Assembly: GCA_030141605.1 (NCBI GenBank)
Contig: JAQGDQ010000006.1
Coordinates: forward strand, 722,501-786,500
Reading direction: 5' to 3'
DNA length: 64,000 nucleotides
Origin: Tubiluchus corallicola
Lineage: Eukaryota; Priapulida; Priapulimorpha; Priapulimorphida; Tubiluchidae
How positions within the stretch are numbered: position 1 is the first letter of the stretch; each line of letters begins with the position of its first letter. Shown here piece after piece: positions 38,223-49,348 of the stretch. Below the pieces are notes generated by a model. The model was not told the origin of the DNA. It was given only the letters and a program-made list of their open reading frames with translations, and searched no databases. The translations under genes and the position numbers were made by a program.

Positions 38223-38615
38223 TAACATTTCTGGATTTGACAAATGCTATTGTGTTTTATTGATGCTACTGTAATACACTTCTGTTATACTTGTATTTTG
38301 TCATCTGGCTGATACTATACCATCAGTGAAAGACGTTACAAAAATTTATTGACTAAAGTTTTTATTTTAAACTCTTTTTCATAATTCGTTAATAGTTTCA
38401 GTGTACATGTAATGCATAATTGAATTAAATCATTATTCTGGATATTACTGCATAGTTGCATCTAACAAACAAACTTCGTAAGATGTAACGGTTATGCACA
38501 GTTCACAAAGCATCTGATATTATGTTCAAGTTGAGAGGTGCATAAAAAGTCTTTGCACGTTCTTATTCGTTTACCGAAATTTGTTGTTTAATAAATTGTC
38601 TAAAACACTACTAAT

Positions 38616-38697
38616 AAATTTAGTGTTTTAGATGCTGCCACAATTAGTGCATATTAATCAATGCACTAATTGTGGCAGCATCTAAAACACTAAATTT
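38616..38697. repeat. Perfect 37-bp inverted repeat with 8-nt loop
   Basis: The left arm 38616-38652 is the exact reverse complement of the right arm 38661-38697, with spacer ATTAATCA. The arms begin AAATTTAGTGTTTTAGATGC and carry no simple repeat. A further TCTAAAACACTA copy lies just upstream at about 38600. Candidates are a fold-back element, a hairpin RNA locus, or a palindromic assembly artefact. Confidence 0.85.
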
Positions 38698-38911
38698 CAT
38701 CATAAGGTTGAAGAAAGGAGGAATTTTAGCTTTTGTTTGAAAACTTAAAACTGACGTGCTTGCTGTCTTTCTTACTTGTATATCGGTACAGGATCCTCCC
38801 CCTTTTTTGTACACAGTTGTGACTAATGTTTGCAATCATCGTTAAATTATTGCAGTAATTTATAAAATTTAATTTTGTGTATATAATTTTGTTGTTCGTC
38901 AGAATTGTTAT

Positions 38912-38913
<2 letters not shown>

Positions 38914-38942
<29 letters not shown>
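38914..38942. repeat. (ATT)n microsatellite
   Basis: About nine perfect ATT units in intergenic DNA. Confidence 0.9.
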
Positions 38943-41001
38943 GCATTTATGGTGTTAGTAACATATCATCATGCTCCTCAAAATTACTTTACGAAATAAT
39001 CTATTGTGCGGTTTGAAAAGTTAGTATGTCTGTTACTGTTACTTTTGGTTTCAAAGACTGTTAGAATAATGTGGAAAGCAGCAATTTAGATTTTACTACT
39101 TTCTTTTAATTTCTATGATTTGCTAACAAAGGGCTAAAAAGTGTGGCAGAAGAATAATGTTGCACGTCATGTAAGCGGCTGAAACACTACGGTTAAAGAG
39201 ATTCAGTTAATAATAATAATAATACACAATAATTATTAATATTAATAAATTTTCATTATTGAAAGGAATTTTATGCACACTGATTCAGGAACTAGCTGTA
39301 GGATTTTGTCTGCTAGAACTTGAAAATAAGGTTAAAATAAGAGAATAACGTTTTCTTAGTGTTTGCACCTGTAGGATGGAGCAAAGGTCAAGCTACAAGC
39401 CTTACTAAAAAGACATCTCTGGGCCTGGCCGAGGATGTTTAATCGCGTGCCGGGTCCTTAGCCACTCAGAAGCTGCAGCGATGTTTATCATTACTTTCAC
39501 CGACCTAAACAAAAGTTTGAAATTTCGCTCAGAGAATGGTGTTGTCAAGCTCGTGAAGTCATTGCTGTTTTTACCAGTGCATGTTACGAACGCAGTTTGA
39601 CTTTATCTAAGTACCACCAGCACATATCAACGGCATGTAGTGAGTTCATTTTCTTCTGACGTCCACTGTTATAAACTTTTCAACATGGTCCAAATTAATG
39701 TCGCAACATCTGACCAGCATTTGACGCAACATCTGAGAAGCAACGTAGTGGTTTTACAACAAGTACGGCAGTATTAAAACACCAGCTTTTATTTCACGAA
39801 GGGAATTCTTTTGCGGAGTGTAACAAACAACTTCAGACTGTAAGAAAAGCGGAAAGGTGGTGTTTTTTATGATACTATTAGTACTATAGTACAAACGTAA
39901 ATGAAACAGTAAAAAAGTTATTTGTAAACCTAAAGAGCATTATTTCCCACCATTTATAGAAGCAAGAAACGAGCATACAAAAATAGGATGTTATTTACGT
40001 TTACCCAATGTTGTAACAATTTGTAATTGAATAATTGGAAGTAATAATGCGACAAAATTACTATTTCGTCTTGATGAGGTAACTCTAGCGTGTAAAACAC
40101 TATAAGTGCTGCAGAAGGGCACCAATTTTTGTTCACAAATCAGCTTATTGCGAGTTTACTTTACCTTGATAAGCATTTTTCAGCGTTTACAATATCGAAA
40201 CTTTTTTACTGCATGGAAAAGCTTTTGTGGGATTTTTATAATTATTGTGGAGCATAAGTAATAAATACGCACGACTTTTGTGCGCGTATTGAGTTCTTTA
40301 AGCCGAAGGGTACGTGGTGATGCCACCTGGCAACGAAAATAATACGAAAACAATTTACACTTCCTTTAAAATAATGATAACTAACTTTCACTGATTTTGA
40401 AACTGAGTCACCTGTATTTTAAATAACATGAAATTTATACAATAATCTACTAACATATGAGAAGTTCAGTATGGGCTTATCATATTTTTCTAAACAATGA
40501 TTTGTTTAAGGAAGGCATCAGTCGCTAGGTGATTATTTACTTTCAAGATTATCAATTCAGAATTGCACTAATAAGTACTGACCATATTAGATTTTGTGAT
40601 AATTGTACCCATAAAAGCTACCTAAAGTCTAATTTTGTGAATGTTGCTTTCTTACTCTGTTCTTTTATGCAAACATGCCTTGTAAATCCAAACCATGTTC
40701 TGATTTTCCCAATTTGTTTTTGCTTTCATTTGGTCAGTTTGGTTTGTAAAATTTAATAGTCTTAACCATGGATTCTTTTCGCCATACAGATTGCAAATGT
40801 GTTGCTCTTTATATTTGAAAACAGCATAACCAAAGTTTTATAGATGCCAGATACTGTGCGTTTTAATTCTATGTCTCAAAAATGAAAAATCGTATAATTA
40901 TTAACGAAATAGAACTTTATAGAAGTGAGTCGTAGTAAGCAGTTCTTGCAGTATTTAATATTTGCACCATCTGCTATAGTGCTCTAATTTGGCGGGGCAT
41001 T

Positions 41002-41283
41002 ATGGGTGTAACGATCACTATGAATTGTGATAGCGAGAAACCTGTTAAACATAACCAAAAGGCTCTAGGATGTGACAACTGTTATAAGTGGATTCACCTA
41101 AGATGCTCACCGTTATCAGTTAACGATTATAATGACCTGGCTACAGATGATAATGAATGGTTTTGCCATCTTTGTCTACAGTCTATTTTTCCGTTCAATA
41201 ATATACCCGATGATGAAGAATTTAAACATATTGCACGTTTTTCAAATACAGTATTGGTTTTATCTTGTGCGATTATAATTTAA
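41002..41283 (+). pseudogene. LINE PHD-finger fragment
   Basis: 94-codon frame with C-x2-C-YKWIHLRC ... WFCHLC, i.e. the second half of a Cys4-His-Cys3 PHD finger as found at the start of several CR1/L2-clade LINE proteins. The frame is lost before the endonuclease region, so it is broken. Confidence 0.7.
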
Positions 41284-41410
41284 ATCTCTTTTGCACTGAA
41301 TCAAAAGATAGCAATAATATCACGAATATGGCAGATCCTGATTTAATTTTTTTAATACACCAAACTTAATACCAAAAAGCAATTACTATGATGAAGATCA
41401 GTTCACATCT

Positions 41411-42185
41411 TTGTACAGTAACACTGATTTCAATACACCACTGTCTATGGTCCATGTTAATATTAGTAGCCTAAAAGCTAATTTTGATTATTTAAATGTA
41501 TATTTAGAATCATTAACTATAAGTTTTTCAATTATTGCCTTATCAGAAACATGGCCCCAAGATGATTCAGGAGTAACCATTTCCCTGCCTGGATATAAAT
41601 TTGAATCTATAAATCGTAAACACAAATCTGGTGGTGGAGTCGGCTTCCTTATAAGGAAAGACATACCTTATACAGTGAGAAAGGACCTATGCTACATCAA
41701 TGATCCAGACATAGAATCACTTTTCAATGAATTACGCAGCAAGAATAAAAATACAATAATGGGAGTAATATATAGACCACCTGGTGAAAATCCTTAATCA
41801 TTTTACAGACGAAATACAGAACACTATGGCAATTGTTAATAGACAAAACAAACATATTTTCTTATTAGGGGACTATAATATAAATTTAATAAACCATGCT
41901 TCTCACAACGAAACCGGACACTTTTTGGACACAATGCTGACCAATTATCTGTTGCCTACTGTTAAGAGACCAACAAGAATTACGCCTTATTCAGCAGCAC
42001 TAATTGATAATATATTTACTAAAGCACTAGACTATAAGTACAAATCAGGTATTCTTCTAACAGATATAACAGATCACCTCCCGATTTTTTTAATTATTGG
42101 TCTCAAAATTGAAACATTCAGTAAGGAATACGTGCACAAACATATTTATAATGTTCATATAAAAACAAAATTATCCGAGATTTAA
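41411..42185 (+). pseudogene. LINE apurinic-like endonuclease domain, frameshifted
   Basis: Two overlapping frames (41411-41797 and 41784-42185) together show the order of APE endonuclease motifs: NISSLKANFDYL, ALSETW, GGGVGFLI, GVIYRPPGE, then LLGDYNINL and TDHLPIFLII. A frameshift near 41790 separates them. Target-site nicking activity of such domains is known for the family; this copy is not intact. Confidence 0.8.
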
Positions 42186-42491
42186 ATCAATGTGACTGGT
42201 CAGATTAATATTCTGCAACTAATACCGAAAATCCATACAATTTATTTCATACTAAGCTTTCTGATATCTATAACAAACATATTAAACTACAGAAAAACAA
42301 TAACAATCATAAAACAGCAAAAAACCTTGGATCAATTTTAGAAAGTGTTGAACGGAAAAATAAAATGTATCGTGCTCTGGTGAACAAGACAAATAATAAC
42401 GAATCTGGAGAAGAATACATACAAACGATATAGAAATGAACTTAATACAGTTATAAAAGCATCAAAATGTCAGTATTATAGGGATAGATTA

Positions 42492-43370
42492 ATGACAGTT
42501 AAAGATAACATACAAAAAACATGGGATACAATGAAAGAAATTATGCACAAAGAAAGACAAAATCGACCCATTACGTTGTTCATAAACAGCAAATTAATTA
42601 AAGATAATGTAGAGGTGGCAAATGCTTTTAACGATTACTTTGCCAATATTGGACCAATATTATCAGAACAAATTAAAAACACAAACATAAATCCATGTAT
42701 ATATCCTAAAGGCGCCGACAAAGCTTTTTTATTAGTGCAGTAACAGAAAATGATATAATAAATACTTGCTAATCGTTTACTCGGAATAAAGGTCCTGATA
42801 AGGACAAAATGTTACCTAAAGTCGTAATAGACACCATCGATTACATTTCTAAACCTTTACAATATCTATTTAATTTATCTTTCCTTACAGGTGAAATACC
42901 AGTGAAATTGAAAGAATCAATTATTGTTCCTTTGTTTAAATCAGATGATACCATGTCTTATTATTTAATAAAAAAAGAATTCTGAGTAATAAACAATTTG
43001 GTTTCAGAAAAGATAGCTCCACTGAAATAGCTTTAACAAAAATTATAGACAATATCAGTAATACTGTTGAAAAAAATGGCACATCCTACGGAGTATTTTG
43101 CGACCTATCAAAAGCATTTGATACAGTAAATCATGACATTCTGCTAAACAAGTTGTACTGTTACGGTATCAGAGGTTTGCCTCATATGTGGCTAAAGAAT
43201 TATTTAACAGGGCGCACTATTTAACACACAGTGAAATATAATAACGCTTTTTCAGATCTAACACCAATCAAATGTGGCGTGCCCCAAGGCTCAGTCCTTG
43301 GGCCACTACATTTTCTAATTTATATTAATGACATCAAATTTTGTGTTAAAAATTACTTAATAGAAAACCA
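42492..43370 (+). pseudogene. LINE reverse transcriptase domain, catalytic core incomplete
   Basis: The frame at 42492-42743 is the pre-RT linker (AFNDYFANIGPILSEQI). The RT palm follows at about 42990-43370 with FGFRKDSSTEIALTKI, FCDLSKAFDTVNHDILL (first catalytic Asp), KNYLTGRT followed by a stop, and [12 protein letters not shown]. The F/YADD box expected just after YINDIK is missing, with an abnormal AT-rich duplicated stretch (GAAAACATAAATACTTAATAGG) in its place. This copy cannot encode active RT. Confidence 0.82.
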
Positions 43371-43439
43371 GAATAGAAAACATAAATACTTAATAGGAAA
43401 CATAAAATAGAAAACAACATTGGCTACATAAATACAGTT

Positions 43440-44147
43440 CTACATGATCTAGCTATATGGTACAAAACAAATAAACTGTCACTAAATTCATCAAAAACAA
43501 AATACATTCTGTTTAGATCCCGAAATAAACCAATTCAGATGAGCCACGATTTAATAATAGACCATAAAAGTATGACACGTGTAAAAGAACTGAAATTTCT
43601 GGGATTAATCCTGAATGAGCATCTAGACTGGCGACCACATATATTCATGATCAGATTGAAAATATATAAAAATATAGGTATTATCTCATATATTAAAAAC
43701 TTCCAAAACACCGAACATCTTCTAACATTATATAACAGTTTAATATCATATTTAATCATAGTTATCATATTTAAATTACTGCACAACATTATGGGGCTTT
43801 AGTTATACTACAAATTTAGAATGCTTAAGAGGTTACAACGAAAATTTTTACGTGTCATCTTCAAACTAGACAAAAGGAGCACAATTACTACTACACATTT
43901 TAAGCAATGTCAGATATTACTTCTGGATGATGTTATTAATTTTAATGGATGTATATATATGTATAAAACCAACAACAACTTATTTCCAACTTTTTTTGAA
44001 AATCCAGTCAAGATAAATGTAAAAAGATACAATACCAGACATAATGAATATATACCAAGACTTTGTAAAACAAATATGGCAAAACATTTCATAAGCTATA
44101 TGGGACCAGTCCTATGGAATAGACTTAAGCCGCAATGCAAAATGTAG
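43440..44147 (+). pseudogene. LINE post-RT C-terminal region
   Basis: Continuation with WYKTNKLSLNSSKTKYILF and KELKFLGLILNEHLDWRPHI, the classic post-YADD LINE motifs. A frameshifted segment (43821-44147) follows with LQRKFLRVIF, YNTRHNEYIPRL and MGPVLWNRL, which are C-terminal hallmarks of CR1/L2-type proteins. Confidence 0.8.
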
Positions 44148-44690
44148 TCACTCCCTTTCAACTTTCAAAAAACCGTCAGAAAAGAAATATTTCAAAAGTA
44201 TTGAGAGTAACACAGTTTGATAATGGCAATCACCTGCATTCTTTTTCCACAGTAATCATAGTAAAACGTGACTATGCTCAACAGGTTACTGAACACTTGA
44301 TAATCATGTCACAGTTTTTCTTAGTTCTCGCTTCATTTCATCTTTCATTCACTACTCCCCCACTTTTATGTATATCAAATATGTATATTATTTCAATTAT
44401 TAATCACTTCTTTAAGATTTCCACGTTCAGTTTGGCCTGTCAAGTTATGTTTTAGGCTCAAACTGTATGCATCAAAATTACTCTGTAATGTAATTTGCAC
44501 ATGTATATGCTGCACAAGAATCTCTTTTGTAATTTCTGGATAATGTTGCATTTATATTTATGTTTACTTCAGTGAAATTATCTGTATTTTCACTATAACT
44601 GTTAGATGCAGAGTGGAAATAAATAAACTTATAAACTTGTGTTACAATTTTCTTTCAACTTTCTTCAAAATTTTCATTAAAATTGTACTC

Positions 44691-44703
44691 AATTCCCCTG
44701 TAG
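44691..44703 (+). promoter_or_regulatory. Splice-acceptor-like site upstream of ACP1 ATG
   Basis: CAATTCCCCTGTAG, a pyrimidine-rich run ending in AG, lies 31 nt before the ACP1 start codon. It may be the 3' splice site of a 5'-UTR intron or a spliced-leader acceptor if the species trans-splices. It could also be chance. Confidence 0.3.
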
Positions 44704-44734
44704 AGGGTGATAGAAGCGCTGCGAGGTGTAAAAC

Positions 44735-47597
44735 ATGGCAGCGCTCGAAAAGAAGTCAATCGTTTTCGTTTGTCTTGGTAACGATGCACTTATTTTAATA
44801 CAGTATTCTTATTTATACTTGCGGACGATCTGCACCTAACCACATTCGATAAAACTTGGACGCTTTCATGTGAAGCTTTGTTTGTTTGTACGGACTGAAT
44901 TCGGTCGAATTTAGAAGTCTCACTCTCAGCTGTGAATGCTCGTTTCCCCTTGATATTTTATGGCTGCTACACTGGCTAACATCAACAGAAGCAGTTTTTG
45001 AGACTTTTATCGATTTAGATATGAAACCAATAAGTGCATTGCAGTGGCGGTTCGTAGCTAAAATCAGTAGGGCGCTGCTTCAGAAAATTTTTAGCCATTG
45101 TTTTAACATTAATGAAATATGAAACATAAGAAGAAAATTTATACATAAATTTGATAAAATCCTAAACAAAAAATATTTTTAGTTACAGTTCAAGTGAAAT
45201 TATACTAATTAATCGATTTACTATGTTAACTTGAACTTAAATGGTTGATTCAAAAACAAAATCCATTCTTCTTGTTTACTTTGTGCGGAAAGATTAATAA
45301 TATTCTTCTTGATCAACACTGCGTGAGCAACAATGCTCTCTACCTAGTGCGCAGCATCTTATAACAGACATGTGTGCCTGGCTGCATGTACGCACGTTGG
45401 TGGACCTGTGAAGCGCACAGTTCTGTCACGTATGTTGGTTCCTTTACAAGGAACTTTACAAGTAAATACAAGAAAAAAGACTCATCATATTGAATATTAA
45501 CGATAATATCAAGTGAAAATAGGGGGTGCTGCAGTTCTACAGTGCTTATGTATGAGCTGCCACTGGTGAATTCTGCAGGAATGGAAACTTGGTGTCGTAA
45601 TATTTAATACGCTCCTGCATTTAATATAAAAATTTCTTATATTTACAGGTAATATTTGCAGATCTCCAATTGCAGAAGCAATATTTATTCAACTTGCCAA
45701 AGAGCATGGGGTTGAAGACGTAGTAAGTATAAGAGCAAGCTGTTGAGTTGTTTACCTGAGATTAAGATATTTTACTCTAGTTAACTTGATTTCTTTCGTC
45801 TTATAGCAGTGTGTTTATTTTCTCTGATTTACAGTGGGTAATAGACAGTGCCGCTATGGGTCCATGGCACGTTGGCAACCAACCTGACAAAAGAGCAAGA
45901 AAAACACTAGAAAAGCATAATGTTCCCACAACCTGCCGAGCTCGGCTGGTAAGTGCTATCACATTTTCTTGTGTACTGGCAGTTTGCAGACTACGCAGAT
46001 CACACAAAGTAATTATATAATATGACAATTACAAAAAAGGAAACAGTTTTAGATGTTGTGACAACATTGCAGAGATTTCAAAATGTTACTTAGCTTGTTA
46101 TTGCAAATTTTAACCTTCACTAGCTGTTTTGAGCTTCTTAAAAGTTATTTTTAACAAAATGCCTATAATGACATTTCAGCACATTAGTGGTTACCTTCTA
46201 TAGAGTATCGTAATCCTAATTTCCTATAGTTTGGCTTCGTAATTGTTTTTGTTTAAATGCCAACTTGATGTCGCATGTACAGTGGAAGCACTATTTGCCC
46301 AAAAGCCCCAATGAACCTTCTTCACCAAATACTTTTTTACAATACTTTTTTTTTACTTTGAGGGCGTTAGAATTGTCGCTTCACAAATAATGCTCACTGT
46401 CATGATTTTTGTTTTGCCGCTATAGGTTTGTGAAACTACGTAAAATTCTTTACCAACTTTTTTTTCTTGTAGTTACAAATTTGTATCACAGGTTATTTAT
46501 TTTAGGTAACTCAGTCAGACTTTACTGAATTTAAGTATATTATAGCAATGGATATGAATAACTTGAGGTATGTCGAACTCAATTGTTCATGGTTCTAGTT
46601 CATTGGTTTTCTGATTCTGTGAAGTATTTAGTATAACACTTACATACTAATTAGAGCTTTACAGTCTCATATCCATAGTTTTCCTTGTACCAACTTTTTA
46701 ATGTCAAGATGCTATGACAAAGAATAAGAACATTTTGCTAAAGTTTAAATTGATGTTTGCAGCTGCAATTTTCTTTTTAAGCTGCCCCGTAAATTTCCAC
46801 TACATAAGAATTTTTCCTGATTATTATTAATAAGATTGGGTACCTCATTTGTTCATTTTTAAGGGACACAATTGAATGAATAATTATCTTAATGTGTTAA
46901 ATACTAAAAGTTGGACAAGCGCAAGTATTTTTATTATACTTCAGTAAAAATGAAAGTTTAACACCAATTTTTAATGCAGAGATTTAAACGAGATTAAACC
47001 AAAGAATGCTACAGCGGAAATCTTAATGCTCGGAGATTATGATCCCCAAGGGGAGAAGATAGTCCATGATCCTTATTATGTGAGTAACATAATCACTAAG
47101 CTTTACTAGTTTATCCAAAAAACGTGTATTCAGAAATCTAAGCAAAACAACGGTTGAGTAGGGTACAGTACAGATTTGTTAGAAGTATTAACTATTTCAA
47201 TTCCACACGCCAGCCAGAATCTGCTCACAACTTTACAAAGTTATAGTCGTTGTACCTTTTTCTCTTTTGTTCAAAACAGCCACACCTATCTGGCATGAAT
47301 GCTAGACTAGTTGGGTACTAACAGCAAACTGGTCTAGTAAAAATGCCCTAAACATGCACTGGCTTGAAAGCATTTGCGACCATTTAGAAATGGGTATCTC
47401 AAACCATTTTTTACATCCAAAGTTCCTTGAAATCAAATTGAAGCATATTTTGTATAATTATGGAATTATAATTGGATGCATGCTGAAGTTTAGACATTAC
47501 CTCTTTTTTACAGGAAAGAGATGAGAGTGCATTTGAAGTCTGCTATCAGCATTGTCTCCGTTGCTGCAAAGAATTGTTTAAAGAGTTAAACAAATAA
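44735..47597 (+). CDS. ACP1: Low-molecular-weight protein tyrosine phosphatase (ACP1), complete
   Basis: Cytosolic 18-kDa phosphatase acting on phosphotyrosine proteins (and acid phosphatase substrates in vitro). Six exons: 44735-44777, 45649-45722, 45835-45948, 46506-46567, 46980-47079, 47514-47597. All have GT-AG boundaries and agree in phase, giving 158 residues, the same length as the human enzyme. The active-site P-loop V-CLGNICRS puts the nucleophile at Cys13 and Arg at 19 (C-x5-R). The general-acid motif DPYY is at 128-131 with its two conserved tyrosines. SAAMGPWHVGNQPDKRA matches the variable-loop region and IIAMDMNNLRDL the core. The catalytic set is intact, so the enzyme should be active. 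The start codon is the first ATG in frame; AAAACATGG is a reasonable context. Introns hold no recognised gene. Confidence 0.96.
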
Positions 47598-48100
47598 TTG
47601 TGATTTTGATAGTAAATCTTTTGTTATATATTAAAGTTGATAAAGAAACAAGAAGTGAATGCAGGTAAAATTATGAAATTCAACACATGTAAATGTAAAA
47701 AAAGAAAATTTGAAGATCCACAGATAGAGAAAGCTTGACTACGAGGTTGGAATAAAAGTATAATATTCTTGTGCTGCTCTTTGGTGAACAAAGCTAAACT
47801 AACTAAAATGTATTTTTTTGTAGTTTGCGTGCATTTGTTACTATGTGGATTGTAGTTATTAGTTAGCATGCTTTAAATTTCTTTGCTGTGGATGTTGTAG
47901 GAATAATCGAGTAATAAATGCTCGTGATTTTTTGTTTCTAGTTGACAAGTATGTTTAAGCTGTTATCTAATTACTATGAAACTATTGGAACTATTTCCGG
48001 CTTCACAACTTTTAAATTGCGTAATTATGTATTAATATAAATCTACTATTTTCTTAAGTTACAGTCCAGCCAAGATAGGAGCAAATGCTAAGCAACATAT
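47598..48100 (+). other. ACP1 3' UTR and short intergenic stretch
   Basis: No coding frame is supported. A canonical AATAAA at 47751-47756, 154 nt past the stop, is the likely ACP1 polyadenylation signal. The region ends at the inverted-repeat transposon. Confidence 0.6.
47751..47756 (+). promoter_or_regulatory. Probable ACP1 polyadenylation signal AATAAA
   Basis: Canonical hexamer in GGTTGGAATAAAAGTA at a normal distance after the ACP1 stop, followed by a GT-rich stretch (CTTGTGCTG) about 14 nt later. Confidence 0.55.
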
Positions 48101-48348
48101 TACCGTATTTTCCCGTGTATAAGAGACCCTTTTTTGCTCAGAATTTTCACTTTAAAAATAGGGGGTCTCTTATACATGGGAGTAAGTTTTCAATAAGATG
48201 CATAAATTGTGACACTAATGATTTTAAAGAAATAAGTGCTCTACAACTGTTTTATTTCGAATAATTATAGTTTCCTTTCAATAAATCTTCTCCATGGCTA
48301 AATTCTAATGATAAAATTAATGTACCGGGTAAGTTATTATTTTTTTAA

Positions 48349-48492
48349 ATGTCAAAAGAGGACAATGCCATTTTTGAGCAGAGTGACTCCTCTGATGATG
48401 AACTGGCTGGAATTGCTGAAGGTCTGACTCCAGTTGATATTTTTGATGAGAGTGATGAGGAATTTAATGATTTCTATGATGATTTGATTTGA
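48349..48492 (+). pseudogene. Short acidic frame, possible transposase remnant
   Basis: 47 codons, Asp/Glu/Ser-rich (DSSDDELAGI, DESDEEFNDFYDD). Acidic tails of this sort end several DDE transposases. It stops at the point where the nested LINE begins, so the original frame may have continued. No catalytic motif is visible; assignment is by context only. Confidence 0.35.
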
Positions 48493-49250
48493 TTGAATAT
48501 CTTTATTGACATAAACATATGATAATAACAATGTAATAATTCATGTGCTAATTAATACTGTAAAATGTTATTAAAGCTGTTTCCAGCCCACTTGGGCTTA
48601 CAAGTCAATTTCATGAAAATTTATCACATAATAACTGTGCAGTTCATTTACATAGAATATCAAATAAAAGAAAATATATAATATGGAATTTTAACATATA
48701 CCTGAATGGACAAGTCATGTATTAAATATATATCTTGCTTTGCCTCATTCTAAAAATCTTATAAGCATATTTTGCAGTCCTAAGGACATTCTCTTCTGAC
48801 ATAATATATTTCCATTTATTTACATTATCTAATTGTTCCGGGTCCATGTTAATATCTTGGAAAAATTCTTCTCTCTCTAGTCTATAATGTGTACAAACAA
48901 ACATAAAGTGAGATTCATCTTCTACATCTCCACAGCAACATATCTTACACAAACGTTCACCAACCTTAACATTTCTAAACCTACCATGCTCCAGTTCCAG
49001 GGGAAGAGTACCACTTCTTAGCTTTGCAAGCACAGACCTGTATTTTCCTTGCATATTAATATAAACATATGGTTCTACTCCAAAGCTGTTCTTATACAAT
49101 ATATATGTTCTAAGTTTAGGGTAATCTGCATTTTTTGCTTTCCAATCAACACAGTGTTTCTCATACAGCTGTGCCCATGCTCTGCTAAGAGGTACAGTAT
49201 CCATATTAACAAAAGCTTGCTGGAACCCTGCTTCCTCTAGGATGAATAAA
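48485..49250 (-). pseudogene. 5'-truncated LINE C-terminal fragment nested in the DNA transposon
   Basis: A 160-codon minus-strand frame (49204 to 48722) has LAKLRSGTLPLELEHGRF and a C-x2-C ... H-x4-C zinc-binding stretch (CKIC ... HFMFVC). Both are typical of the region after reverse transcriptase in LINE proteins (zf-RVT-like). After its stop, about 240 nt of 3' sequence ends at AATCAAATCAAATC tandem units, in the manner of short 3' tail repeats. The family differs from the LINE at 40985-44640. Only the C-terminus remains. Confidence 0.75.
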
Positions 49251-49348
49251 GTTATTCATTACCAAAAAACTTTTTTCCAGAATTTTTGCCTAAAAATTGA
49301 AGGGGTCTCTTATACACAAGGGTCTCTTATACATGGGAAAATACGGTA

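Larger units (their letters stand above)
37305..40984. other. PTPN23 3' UTR and transposon-rich intergenic DNA
   Basis: About 3.7 kb without a supported gene. Contains the TA-flanked element 37363-38222, an AATAAA at 38590-38595, the palindromic hairpin 38616-38697, an ATT microsatellite and short AAT runs near 39210. From about 39250 to 40984 no feature is recognised; the last few hundred bases may be the 5' untranslated part of the following retrotransposon. Confidence 0.6.
40985..44640 (+). mobile_element. Degenerate non-LTR retrotransposon (CR1/L2-like, PHD-EN-RT)
   Basis: A nearly full-length but broken LINE. In order it contains a PHD-type zinc finger, an APE-type endonuclease, a reverse transcriptase and a typical LINE C-terminus, split over several frames by stops and indels. 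The 3' end is AT-rich (GGAAATAAATAAACTTATAAACTT at about 44614-44637), as in CR1/L2/Crack-type elements with short 3' repeats. The 5' limit is uncertain. The clade assignment is from motif content only. The 3' end lies about 95 nt upstream of the ACP1 ATG. Confidence 0.85.
48101..49348. mobile_element. TA-flanked terminal-inverted-repeat DNA transposon, interrupted
   Basis: The left end 48101-48131 (TACCGTATTTTCCCGTGTAT...) and the reverse complement of the right end 49318-49348 match at 30 of 31 positions. The GGGTCTCTTATACA motif occurs again in subterminal position at both ends. The outer TA may be the target duplication. It encodes only a 47-codon acidic frame (48349-48492) and is interrupted by a minus-strand LINE fragment. 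The ends suggest a Tc1/pogo- or ISL2EU-like group, not settled here. Confidence 0.82.

Noticed and set aside
46279-46402. Possible MITE in ACP1 intron 3 (ACAGTGGAAGCACTATTTG versus an inverted copy)
   Set aside because: The end match needs an indel, TA flanks are missing on one side, and the length is small; not enough to call.
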